Origin: Pseudomonas parafulva NBRC 16636 = DSM 17004
GTDB taxonomy: Bacteria > Pseudomonadota > Gammaproteobacteria > Pseudomonadales > Pseudomonadaceae
Direction of reading: 5' to 3'
NCBI RefSeq assembly: GCF_000730645.1
Contig: NZ_BBIU01000014.1
Location: 62,001 to 126,000, forward strand
DNA: 64,000 nt
The notes under the pieces were generated by a model that worked only from the letters and a program-made list of their open reading frames with translations, did not search any database and was not told the DNA's origin. The translations under genes and the position numbers were made by a program. Shown one piece after another: positions 29,013 through 37,288 of the stretch; positions within the stretch are counted from its first letter, which is position 1, and each line of letters opens with the position of its first letter.

Positions 29013-29564
29013 ACTGAGATAGACGAAAACGGCCGCCAGTGTATCACCCGCGTCCAACCACGAGGGCAGCGACGCGCATTTCTGAGCGTACCTGAGCCTG
29101 ACGCCCAAGTTTGTGAAAACGTACGAGTAAGCCTAGAAGCGCGACGATGCAACCCCGCTCAGCGACAGCACGCCGAAGCACCCATGCAACAAAAACGCTG
29201 TCAAATGACAAAAGCGACGGGCGGCATCCTCAAAAGCCAATCCAGCAAATCGACGTAAAATTGTCAAATCTTGTCAAGCTAAATATGCTAAAAATTTACG
29301 CCCCTGATTTTTAAGGATTTTTGTTAGAAATCCTAAAACCGAGCAACATCCTGGGTTATCAGCTGCAGAAACGCCAAGACCGTTAAATGAATGATTTTGT
29401 TCAATTTATTAATGAAATTTTTTTTACCCTTCTGAGTTGACAACCGTGCCTGCGCATTGCATCTTCACACCTTCGCAGGGAGCCATCACTGGCCATTTGT
29501 GTGTATGCACGGGTTTGAGCATGTTAGCTACCAGTGTTTTGTCTAAAAGGAGCTTAACAACCCC
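29013..29564. other. A+T-rich divergent intergenic region of the secretion locus
   Basis: A 552-nt gap without a credible gene separates the type I exporter operon (minus) from the unknown and DUF4214 genes (plus). It is clearly richer in A+T than the flanking genes. It contains a sigma-70-like promoter facing right, a long leader with a hairpin (GGATTT and AAATCC, 29315-29333), a TGTCA-AA-TGACA dyad at 29199-29210 and two more TGTCAA copies at 29262 and 29272. Confidence 0.6.
29261..29289 (+). promoter_or_regulatory. Sigma-70-like promoter for the secreted DUF4214 operon
   Basis: TTGTCA (29261-29266) and TATGCT (29284-29289) are separated by 17 nt. This would give a leader of about 270 nt before the first gene. 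The -35 matches 5 of 6 and the -10 matches 4 of 6 consensus bases. Confidence 0.5.
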
Positions 29565-30446
29565 ATGTCCATGCCTTCGCAACCCCTTGACGGCCTGAAA
29601 ATCAGCTCTCGTGTTACTTTGCTTGAGCCGGGCATGTTCATCTTCCGGTTTGCTTCGCAACCCCCTGCCGACAAGCCCGTATGTATAGCCCTCCAGCAGG
29701 CGCCACTAGGCAAAGGCTCCATTGACTTCTTCCCTGCAGAGGGCGTTAGCAAGAACATGCTGACCAAGCTCGGGGACACCATTGTGGCACGCGTCAAAGG
29801 TGGTGTGACCACCCTGCTGATCACCGAATATCACATGTTTGATGACGTGATCGAGCCTGTTGACCTGCGCATTGATCGCATCGACACCTCTCCTGCCATT
29901 ATGCGCACCTTTGCTGTAGTTACCGGCGATCCAGCGCCTGCGCTGACTGCCAACGCGCACACCCCGCTTAATCTCACAGCCCACCTGCAGCGCAGTGGGG
30001 AACTTGTGTCTACCGAAGGCTGGGTAGGTTCGCCAGGCAGCGGAGATTTTATCGAATGCTTCGCCATTGACTGGGTCAATAAACCTGCAGGGGTTGACCT
30101 TCTATACACCTGCATGGTGGCCGGATCGGGCCCAAGTCGAAACGTTGCTACCGGTACCTTTGTCGGTTTGCGTGGCGAAGGCCTGCCGTTGATCTGCGCA
30201 GGTTTCAGCTTGGTTGGCCCTCAGCGCAAACATTACGAACTTTCAGGCCACATCGTGTTCGGCGACGCTGAGCCGCAGTGCCTTGTAAACAATCAGATGA
30301 TGCATGGCCCCACAGGCACTGAGCCTCTGGTGGCGCTGCATATTGCCGTTAATCCCGTTACGAAGACGAACGCTGCCCGCTCTAAGTCTCCGTGGGAAAA
30401 CTCTGCCTTTAAGCAGAAAATCAGCACCGCAAGCCAATCGGCTTGA
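29565..30446 (+). CDS. Unknown protein paired with the secreted DUF4214 protein
   Basis: A 293-residue protein with no recognised family, no signal peptide, no membrane helix and no RTX repeats. It looks largely beta-rich (alternating hydrophobic strands such as MFIFRFA, VTTLLITEY and DLLYTCMVAG). Its stop is 17 nt before the start of the DUF4214 gene, so the two are almost certainly co-transcribed from the 29261 promoter. AAGGAG lies 12 nt before the ATG, a long spacing. A dedicated partner of the secreted protein (chaperone, regulator or second surface subunit) is the natural guess, but nothing in the sequence proves it. Confidence 0.75.
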   Translation: MSMPSQPLDGLKISSRVTLLEPGMFIFRFASQPPADKPVCIALQQAPLGKGSIDFFPAEGVSKNMLTKLGDTIVARVKGGVTTLLITEYHMFDDVIEPVDLRIDRIDTSPAIMRTFAVVTGDPAPALTANAHTPLNLTAHLQRSGELVSTEGWVGSPGSGDFIECFAIDWVNKPAGVDLLYTCMVAGSGPSRNVATGTFVGLRGEGLPLICAGFSLVGPQRKHYELSGHIVFGDAEPQCLVNNQMMHGPTGTEPLVALHIAVNPVTKTNAARSKSPWENSAFKQKISTASQSA

Positions 30447-30463
30447 AGTAACAGGAATACACC

Positions 30464-31924
30464 ATGCAATACGATAACCCCGTATCGTCCGATCAGTTCA
30501 CCTCCTACCTGAACAGCACCTCGCTGTCGGACAGCACTGTAGCCGCCATCAGCACCCTGCTGGGCCTGAACGCTGAAGGCGCTCAAGTGAACGTTGGCAG
30601 CTTTGACGGCGTGAATCTGCAGCTGCCAGCCAGCGGCAACGTCGACGTGGTCACTGGCGCTATTGCTGGCACTCCGGCTGACTTGGTAACCGTCGACCTG
30701 TCCGAAGCTGAAGCAGCCGGCGCAAGCGCGTTCATCCTGGAAGGCAACGCTAGCCTGAACGTTAACCTGCAAGGCCAATCTGGTGTTGCTACCCAAGCAT
30801 TCGCCGCACTGGCCTCGGACATTGCCGTTGCTGCCTCGACCGATAACATCGGCCTGGTACTCGCAACTGGCGCTGGTAATGACGTGATTACCGTAAGCGG
30901 TGACCAGAACTCGTTCATCGACGCAGGCGCTGGTAATGACGTTATCACCACCGGCAACGGTAACAACACTGTAATCGCTGGTGCTGGCAACAATGTTGTG
31001 AAAACTGGCAGCGGCAACGACACCGTGGTACTGAGCGGCACTGCTCACACCGACGTAGTCGACACTGGTGCTGGCTATGACGTTGTCCAGCTGGACGGTT
31101 CGCGTGCTGACTATGACTTCGCCGTCGGTAACAACTTCAATGTCAACCTGACCAGCGCTGCTGCCGGTGTAGGCCAAACTGCATCGATCACCAACGCTGA
31201 GTTCCTGACCTTCGTTGATGGCGAAACCGTTGAGACCGTAGCGCTGGCTCACAGCAACGAGGAAGCTGCCGCTCTGCGCCTGTATGAAGGCATCCTGGGC
31301 CGTGACGCTGACCTGCAAGGTGCGAAAGACTTTGTTGGTGCAGTGAACGCTGGCGTTTCGCTGACCGACATTGCCAACATCTTCCTGAACTCGAGCGAGT
31401 TCAACAGCCCTGTCAACGCTACCGACATCAACGAACTGTACCAAGCTCTGCTGGGTCGTGACGCTGATGCCGACGGCGCTGCTGCTTGGGCTGGCCAGCT
31501 GGCTAACGGTTCGCAGTCCCTTGCCGACATCGCTGCCGCTATCGCTACCTCGCAAGAAGCGATCGCTGCCGACCAGTCGAACGGCGACTTCGTCCGCGAC
31601 CTGTACGAGAACGTACTGGGCCGTGAAGCTGAGGCAGATGGCCTGAATGCTTGGGTAGGCCAGCTGTTCAACGGTGCAAGCCGTGCTGACGTGGCTGCCG
31701 CCATCGTTGGTTCTGCCGAGGCTCAGACTAAGGCTGACAGCGACTTCGTTGAAGGCCTGTACCAGTCCGCACTGGGTCGCGCTTCGGATGCAGACGGTAA
31801 GGCTGATTGGGTAGCACTGCTGGCTAACGGTGGCACCCATGCAGACGTAGCGCTGGGCATCGTTGGTTCTGACGAAGCTGTTGCTCACATCGACAACGTC
31901 GTTGTGCTGCACGGCCAAGTTTAA
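30464..31924 (+). CDS. RTX/DUF4214 surface protein, type I secretion substrate
   Basis: A 486-residue protein with no signal peptide and no cysteine. Residues 133-205 carry RTX-like glycine/aspartate repeats (ATGAGNDVITV, DAGAGNDVIT, TGSGNDTVVL) that would bind calcium outside the cell. Four DUF4214 units follow, marked by LY-x4-LGR-x-A-x2-DG at 273, 325, 380 and 432. The C-terminus ends with hydrophobic residues (NVVVLHGQV), as in type I substrates. Codons are strongly skewed to a highly expressed set (GCT, GGT, CGT, AAC), unlike neighbours. DUF4214 occurs in S-layer-like and adhesin proteins. AGGA lies 7 nt before the ATG and a strong terminator follows. Confidence 0.88.
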   Translation: MQYDNPVSSDQFTSYLNSTSLSDSTVAAISTLLGLNAEGAQVNVGSFDGVNLQLPASGNVDVVTGAIAGTPADLVTVDLSEAEAAGASAFILEGNASLNVNLQGQSGVATQAFAALASDIAVAASTDNIGLVLATGAGNDVITVSGDQNSFIDAGAGNDVITTGNGNNTVIAGAGNNVVKTGSGNDTVVLSGTAHTDVVDTGAGYDVVQLDGSRADYDFAVGNNFNVNLTSAAAGVGQTASITNAEFLTFVDGETVETVALAHSNEEAAALRLYEGILGRDADLQGAKDFVGAVNAGVSLTDIANIFLNSSEFNSPVNATDINELYQALLGRDADADGAAAWAGQLANGSQSLADIAAAIATSQEAIAADQSNGDFVRDLYENVLGREAEADGLNAWVGQLFNGASRADVAAAIVGSAEAQTKADSDFVEGLYQSALGRASDADGKADWVALLANGGTHADVALGIVGSDEAVAHIDNVVVLHGQV

Positions 31925-31980
31925 CTAGCCCTGCTGTAGCGATGCGAATCCCCGGCCGAGAGGTTGGGCATTCGCTGAAG

Positions 31981-32016
31981 GGGGCGACTTTCGGGTCGCC
32001 CCTGTTTTTATTTTTT
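31981..32016 (+). terminator. Intrinsic terminator after the DUF4214 gene
   Basis: GGGGCGAC and GTCGCCCC form a perfect 8-bp stem with a 6-nt loop, followed by TGTTTTTATTTTTT. It insulates the strongly expressed substrate gene from the glycosyltransferase genes downstream. Confidence 0.92.
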
Positions 32017-32033
32017 GTAGCCAAGCCAAGCTT

Positions 32034-34541
32034 ATGTCCAGACAACTCGACCATGGGCGAGAAACGCTCATGGACATTTTCCACCGTCATCGTCAGGCCA
32101 ATGAACCTGGCCCGGCGGCAGCGGCACTCGAACTCGCTTTGCACACACCCGAGTACCGGGCGGAGGCGCTTGTTTGGAAGGGCATCGCGGCATTACCGCA
32201 AACACCCGAGCTGGCTTTTATTTATTTTGCCGATGCCGCTCAGGCCCTGCCTGAGCGTGCAGACATCCATGCACTGGTCGGGCGCAGCCTACTGGCGCAA
32301 AACCATTTCGAACTCGCCACCCGTTACTTGACAACGGCATGGCAGACACAGCCCAACGACCTGGCCCTGCGCTTGACGCTTTGGCAGGCCCGGAGTAAAT
32401 CGGAGTCCCCTGCCACACTGCACCGCGCGATTTTGGTTCATTTGCCAGATATTCATACCGGTCAGGAACTGGCGCATGTGCTCAAGCTGCTAGCAGGGTT
32501 GGCTGACATCCCGACTAAAGTAGGCGTAGCACAGTATCTACCTGAACAGCAGGTGATCCAGGGTTGGGCGGTTGACTTGCGCAACCTTGAGGCGCCCGTT
32601 GCATTGAAGCTCCAGGCCAACGGCATACAAGCCGATACGTCTGCCAGTGCATCGCACCCTTTACTCAGCGCCGCAGGCTTGTCTGGTAGCCATGGCGGCT
32701 TCCGCATCAGCGTACCGAACCCCACCGCCGCGGTGCATCTGCATTTTGCCGATGGCACCCCTCTATTAGGCAGTCCGGTTTTCGCAATGCCAGCCTTTAC
32801 ACCTCCCCTACCTGCAGGCGGCGGTGGCCAGCAGCAGCCGGTGGACGTGCTTATTCCGGTGTACAACGGCTTCAACGAGACATTGGAGTGCATAAACAGT
32901 GCACTAAATGCCCGTAAGTTCAACCGCACCTCACACCGCCTGGTGGTTATAGACGATGCTTCGCCAGTGCCCGCACTGTCCAAAGCGCTGAAGGTGTTGG
33001 CTTCCAAGGGCAAGATCACTCTGGTGACCAATGCCGTGAACCTGGGCTTCATCCGCAGCATTAACCGCGCCATGGCCTTGAGCCCGAACAAGGATGTGGT
33101 GTGGCTGAATGCCGATACCCGGGTGCATGGAAATTGGCTGGACAGACTACGCGAAGTCGCTTACAGCGATGCCACCATCGCCTCGGTCACCCCCTTTACC
33201 AACAATGGCGAACTGATGAGCTTCCCAATAAGCCGAGTGAGCCACGCCATGCCCAGCGCAAAAGAGCAAGCCGAACTCGATACTCTGGCTAAAAGATGCG
33301 ACAGCGCACCGGTAGAGATCGAAACGGGCTGCGGATTCTGCCTTTACATAAAGCGCGCAGCTCTGGATGAGGCGGGCTACCTAGACGAGGTGCATCTGGC
33401 ACGTGGTTATGGCGAAGAAACCGACTGGTGCCTGCGCGCCCGTAACCTGGGTTGGCGACACATGGGCGCCACAAATGTGTTCGTGGCGCATCAAGGAGGC
33501 ATTTCGTTCGGCGCAGAAAAAACCCTGCGTGTAGCACATAACAATGCCATTTTGCGCAAACGGTACCCGGACGCCCCAGCTCGCTACAACAGATTTTGCT
33601 TGCACGACCCTATCAAACCTGCCCGCCAGGCCTTGCAACGCGCCCGGTTGGCCAAGAATGCCATCCGGCCCTGGAATGCCGGCGATGCCTGTTGGCCCAA
33701 GCAAAACCAGCGGACTCTGCACCTGCACGGTGGTTCGCATAGTGATGCTCAATTCAACTTGGGCTGGCACTATGACAGCCACCGCAACTGGGTAACGTTA
33801 CAAGCCCCGCTCCGCCCGCTCCCACTGCAACTGGACTTCGAGCTGCCGGATGAATTCGGCATGCTGATCGACACCCTGCGCAGTTTGCCTGTCGAGAGAC
33901 TGGTATACGAGCAACTGGCTCGCTGCCCAACCTCCTTATGTGATCTACCCGGTATCTTGGGCATACCGTACCAAATCATTTGCCGCGACGACCGCATGCT
34001 GGGGCAAACCGAAGACTACGATTGGCGCGGTTTTATCCAACAAGCGACCAAAGTGGAATTACCTTGGCAAGCACTGATAGGCAGCTACTCAAAGAGCTGC
34101 CCCACGGCTGACTGGATAGCCCTGCCCACCAACCAGCACCCAGCGAAAGTGACAACTACGCCCCGGGTATTGCTGATTGGCGACACTCTCTTCAACTCAA
34201 TCATTGCCCAACGCTGGCTCGAGCTGGCCAGACATATAGCCCGTCAAGGCCTGCCGTTAGTGTTACTGGCAAAGGAGGACACCCCTTGGCTCAAGGCACT
34301 TCAGACAACCGGCAGCGTTCACCGGCTGGCCGCCCCAGTGGGTTTTAGCCTTGCAGAGCGCGCTCGTGCAGCAGGTTGCAACGGCGTATTGAGCCTGGAT
34401 GATGCGCCGGGGGCTGGCTGGCTGGCACCTACCATCGCCGACGAACTCACCATGCCCCTATACGCACCGCCAAGCCCTGTTGCTGAAGAAGCCGGCGCGA
34501 ACACACTGGCCACTCTCCCTTTAACTCTGAGCCAAGCCTGA
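32034..34541 (+). CDS. Large GT2 glycosyltransferase with N-terminal helical repeats
   Basis: Up to 835 residues. The N-terminal part (about 15-140) looks like TPR-type helical pairs; a beta domain with QGWAVDL follows (about 165-255); then a GT2 domain (about 268-500) with PVDVLIPVYNG, the acidic NADTRV motif and the acceptor-side GYGEETDWCLRA. The last 270 residues resemble a degenerate second, GT4-like domain (RVLLIGDTLFNSIIAQRWLELA). No signal or membrane helix is seen, so it acts in the cytoplasm. The start is uncertain (32034, or 32070 giving MDIFHRHRQ). It lies just after a terminator and overlaps the next gene by one base. Sugar and acceptor unknown. Confidence 0.85.
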   Translation: MSRQLDHGRETLMDIFHRHRQANEPGPAAAALELALHTPEYRAEALVWKGIAALPQTPELAFIYFADAAQALPERADIHALVGRSLLAQNHFELATRYLTTAWQTQPNDLALRLTLWQARSKSESPATLHRAILVHLPDIHTGQELAHVLKLLAGLADIPTKVGVAQYLPEQQVIQGWAVDLRNLEAPVALKLQANGIQADTSASASHPLLSAAGLSGSHGGFRISVPNPTAAVHLHFADGTPLLGSPVFAMPAFTPPLPAGGGGQQQPVDVLIPVYNGFNETLECINSALNARKFNRTSHRLVVIDDASPVPALSKALKVLASKGKITLVTNAVNLGFIRSINRAMALSPNKDVVWLNADTRVHGNWLDRLREVAYSDATIASVTPFTNNGELMSFPISRVSHAMPSAKEQAELDTLAKRCDSAPVEIETGCGFCLYIKRAALDEAGYLDEVHLARGYGEETDWCLRARNLGWRHMGATNVFVAHQGGISFGAEKTLRVAHNNAILRKRYPDAPARYNRFCLHDPIKPARQALQRARLAKNAIRPWNAGDACWPKQNQRTLHLHGGSHSDAQFNLGWHYDSHRNWVTLQAPLRPLPLQLDFELPDEFGMLIDTLRSLPVERLVYEQLARCPTSLCDLPGILGIPYQIICRDDRMLGQTEDYDWRGFIQQATKVELPWQALIGSYSKSCPTADWIALPTNQHPAKVTTTPRVLLIGDTLFNSIIAQRWLELARHIARQGLPLVLLAKEDTPWLKALQTTGSVHRLAAPVGFSLAERARAAGCNGVLSLDDAPGAGWLAPTIADELTMPLYAPPSPVAEEAGANTLATLPLTLSQA

Positions 34542-36958
34542 TGACTCACGACTTGCAGCAAATGCCCCAGGCGGGCCAGCAACCCGTCGCAATTCAAGCC
34601 TTTAAAGGCGCCATTCTAGGCCTGCAAGGCGATGTGCTGCAGGGCTGGGCGATTGACACTGCGCAACCGGATCAACGCCCGGTCGTAGAAATTTTTATCG
34701 ACGGTGCCGGTATTGCATTGGCACGTGCCGACCAATACGAGCCGCAAGCGCCTCAGGGCGATCAATTTCACGGTTTTGCGGTACAACTGCGCGAGAGCTG
34801 GCTGGCCGAGGCGAAGGTTATTAGTGCTCGTATCGCCAACCAACCTTTCACCTTGGATGGCACTGTCGTGCTCCCCGCCAGCCCCAGCAAGCAAGCGCCC
34901 GCATTTGCCTCGCAGGTGTGGCATACGGGCGGGCTGCGCGTTGCGGGCTGGTCTTGGGACCCGCAGTCGCCAAACCGCCACGTGCAAATCACTGTGCGTG
35001 AAGGTGATCAGATAGTCGGCCAAGCCACCTGCAATACCCACCACCAGGCACTGGCATATCGCGCCACCAGTGACCATGGTTTCACGCTCGATCTGCCGTG
35101 GGAGCTGGCTGACGGCAAGGTACATGTACTGGACATTGTGAATGACCAGGAGCAACCCCTCGCTGGAAGCCCTATCAGGGTGTGCTGTCGCCCGGAGGGT
35201 GCTGTAGGCTTGCTGCGACAACTTGATTCCAGGCACGACCCTGACATATTGGCCCTGCTTAGCGAGATCACCCAGGAGCAAGAGCAACTTCTGGCAAAAA
35301 GCTCAGGCTGGCAGCACTACCCAACATGGTTCGAAGCCTTTCAACGGCTTGAAAACCTGGAGCGCCCCGCCGTAAAAGCTAAAGTCGGCCTTTTGCTGAT
35401 AAGTGAAGGAAATAAGGATGGCGAGCATAAGAGTTTGGCTAGCCTGGAGGGATACCTTGACCAGGTACACCATTTGGTCACAGCACTGTCCAGCGAGCTT
35501 ATACCAGCCCTTCGACAACTGCTGGCTGAGGGGTGCGACTCCATTCTGCCGCTTGCTGCCGGTGATCGCCTCGCCCCGCATGCCTTGCCACATCTCTGCG
35601 CGCTATTGGATGACGGTAGCGACTGGGCTTATGCCGACTGTGACCGCGATGGCCCTGAAGGGGAGCGGAGTGTGCCGTGGTTCAAACCTACGTGGGACCT
35701 GGACCTCTTTATAGGAGCTGACATCTTTTCACCAGGTGCCATCTTCAGCGCTCACATTGTTGAACGAGCCTTGTCACTGCTGGAACAAAGCGATGAACCG
35801 CTAACCATCGGCTGGCACACCGTTATGGCTGCAATCGCGTTGGCGACCCATTACAACAGCGCCAGTGTGATACACCTGCCGCGGGTGCTCTACCACCGAG
35901 CCAATGATACACCCGCCAGCCCAGAGCTGGCAGAGCCATGTGCGCAGAGGCTAAATGCGGCGGAATGGCTGTGTAGAACGCTGGAACCCGGTGCGATTGT
36001 CAGTCGCGTGGCGCAGTACCCAGCGCTCCTAAGAGCGCATTGGCCTTTACCAGACGAATTGCCGCGGGTGACCCTGATTGTACCAACCCGCGACCAATAC
36101 AAATTGCTGCATGAGTGCCTAGAAGGGCTGCTGACCCGTACAGATTATCCCAACCTTGAAATAGTCGTTGTCGATAACCAATCCACCGATCATCAAACCC
36201 TTGATTACCTCACCTCGGTGCAAACGCGAGGTGTTAAAGTGATGCGTCATCCCTTCCCATTCAATTATTCAGTAATCAACAATCGTGCCGCGGATGCAGC
36301 CACTGGCGATGTGATCGGCCTGATCAATAATGACATTGAAATAATTGAGGGCTGCTGGTTAAAAGAAATGGTCGCTCAACTTATGCGCCCAGGCGTAGGA
36401 GCGGTAGGGGCGAAGCTTCTGTGGCCGAATGGCATGGTTCAGCATGGCGGCGTGGTCGTGGGCGTGAACGGTTTGGCTGCTCACACCGGCAATATGCTTG
36501 CGGAGCACGACGCGGGCTACTTGGGCAACAACCAGATAACGCGCCGGCAGAGTGCGATCACCGCAGCGTGTATGCTCATGCGCAAAACGGTGTATGACAC
36601 AGTAGGCGGACTCGATGAAACTGCTTTCCCGGTGGCCTTTAACGATGTGGACCTCTGCTTAAGGCTCCAAGATGAGGGGCTGCATCTGGTGTGGACGCCC
36701 TTTGCCAAGCTTATACACGCAGAGTCTGCCAGCCGCGGCAAAGATGCAGCGCCTGAGAAACGAGCACGCGCGTTACGAGAGCAACAAAAGTTCATTGAGC
36801 GCTGGACTCTCGCGCATTACAATGATCCGTTTTATAATCCGGCGCTGGCTTTGGATTATTTAACAGGGCCTTACGGTGGATTAGCGATACCTGTCAGCAG
36901 CTTTGCTAGACGAAAATCTACCCAGCTTGCTGCTGGCACTTGGGGAAGGAATAGATAG
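34541..36958 (+). CDS. Large GT2 glycosyltransferase with two N-terminal GWA-type beta domains
   Basis: An 805-residue cytoplasmic protein. Two similar beta domains open it (about 26-110 with LQGWAIDTAQPDQ and 125-210 with VAGWSWDPQSPNR); the first resembles domains in the flanking gene products. A GT2 domain (about 508-740) has LIVPTRDQ, the acidic NNDIEI motif and NDVDLCLRLQDEG; its style matches rhamnosyltransferase-like GT2 enzymes of the WbbL type. The ATG overlaps the upstream stop by one base, indicating translational coupling. Donor unknown, though both rhamnose pathways are encoded in the same window. Confidence 0.87.
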   Translation: MTHDLQQMPQAGQQPVAIQAFKGAILGLQGDVLQGWAIDTAQPDQRPVVEIFIDGAGIALARADQYEPQAPQGDQFHGFAVQLRESWLAEAKVISARIANQPFTLDGTVVLPASPSKQAPAFASQVWHTGGLRVAGWSWDPQSPNRHVQITVREGDQIVGQATCNTHHQALAYRATSDHGFTLDLPWELADGKVHVLDIVNDQEQPLAGSPIRVCCRPEGAVGLLRQLDSRHDPDILALLSEITQEQEQLLAKSSGWQHYPTWFEAFQRLENLERPAVKAKVGLLLISEGNKDGEHKSLASLEGYLDQVHHLVTALSSELIPALRQLLAEGCDSILPLAAGDRLAPHALPHLCALLDDGSDWAYADCDRDGPEGERSVPWFKPTWDLDLFIGADIFSPGAIFSAHIVERALSLLEQSDEPLTIGWHTVMAAIALATHYNSASVIHLPRVLYHRANDTPASPELAEPCAQRLNAAEWLCRTLEPGAIVSRVAQYPALLRAHWPLPDELPRVTLIVPTRDQYKLLHECLEGLLTRTDYPNLEIVVVDNQSTDHQTLDYLTSVQTRGVKVMRHPFPFNYSVINNRAADAATGDVIGLINNDIEIIEGCWLKEMVAQLMRPGVGAVGAKLLWPNGMVQHGGVVVGVNGLAAHTGNMLAEHDAGYLGNNQITRRQSAITAACMLMRKTVYDTVGGLDETAFPVAFNDVDLCLRLQDEGLHLVWTPFAKLIHAESASRGKDAAPEKRARALREQQKFIERWTLAHYNDPFYNPALALDYLTGPYGGLAIPVSSFARRKSTQLAAGTWGRNR

Positions 36959-37288
36959 ATGTACGGCACGGATGCAAACACCCCCAGTTCGCTCTGCCTG
37001 AGCACGGCGTGTGCACTGTTGAGCTCTACCATGCGCTCTGCCTTATTGGGCGCTGCTTTATTTCAATCAGCCTCCACATTGGCACGACTCTACGCTACGG
37101 CTAAAACGCAATTTTACCGTCGCGTCAGCCTCGCCCTCACTCACTACGCAATTACATCCCGCCATAGCGTCATTGTACGTGTATCGCCGGGGAAGTCCCG
37201 CATGCGCGCGCCGCAGAAACGCAACTGCCATTCTCTGAGGCGGTCGTTAAACCTCCATTCGTTCTCTATCGCAGATTACATGCCATGA
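36959..37288 (+). CDS. Doubtful small ORF filling an intergenic gap
   Basis: An open frame of 109 codons starts directly after the previous stop, with AAGGA 8 nt before its ATG, and its TGA overlaps the ATG of the next gene. That exact fit suggests a coupled gene. Against this, the predicted protein is rich in Ser, Arg and Ala without any recognisable pattern and its codons look unselected. It may be a decayed domain or non-coding spacer. If it is not a gene, this 326-nt stretch holds nothing else I recognise. Confidence 0.3.
   Translation: MYGTDANTPSSLCLSTACALLSSTMRSALLGAALFQSASTLARLYATAKTQFYRRVSLALTHYAITSRHSVIVRVSPGKSRMRAPQKRNCHSLRRSLNLHSFSIADYMP

Noticed and set aside
30861..31040. RTX-coding repeats as a DNA repeat array or CRISPR-like structure
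   Set aside because: The repeats are short, coding and imperfect (glycine/aspartate nonapeptides); there are no unique spacers and no cas genes.
30293..31918. Open frame of 541 codons antisense to the DUF4214 gene
   Set aside because: It mirrors the biased codons of the highly expressed plus-strand gene; the translated product (Val/Ser/Gln-rich) has no family pattern and would need to be transcribed against the strong promoter.
36238..36330. Possible heparosan or hyaluronan synthase features in the other GT2 proteins
   Set aside because: The other GT2 domains (32034, 34541, 49998 and 55522 products) have single ordinary GT2 cores without the paired DCD/DSD and WGGED motifs.
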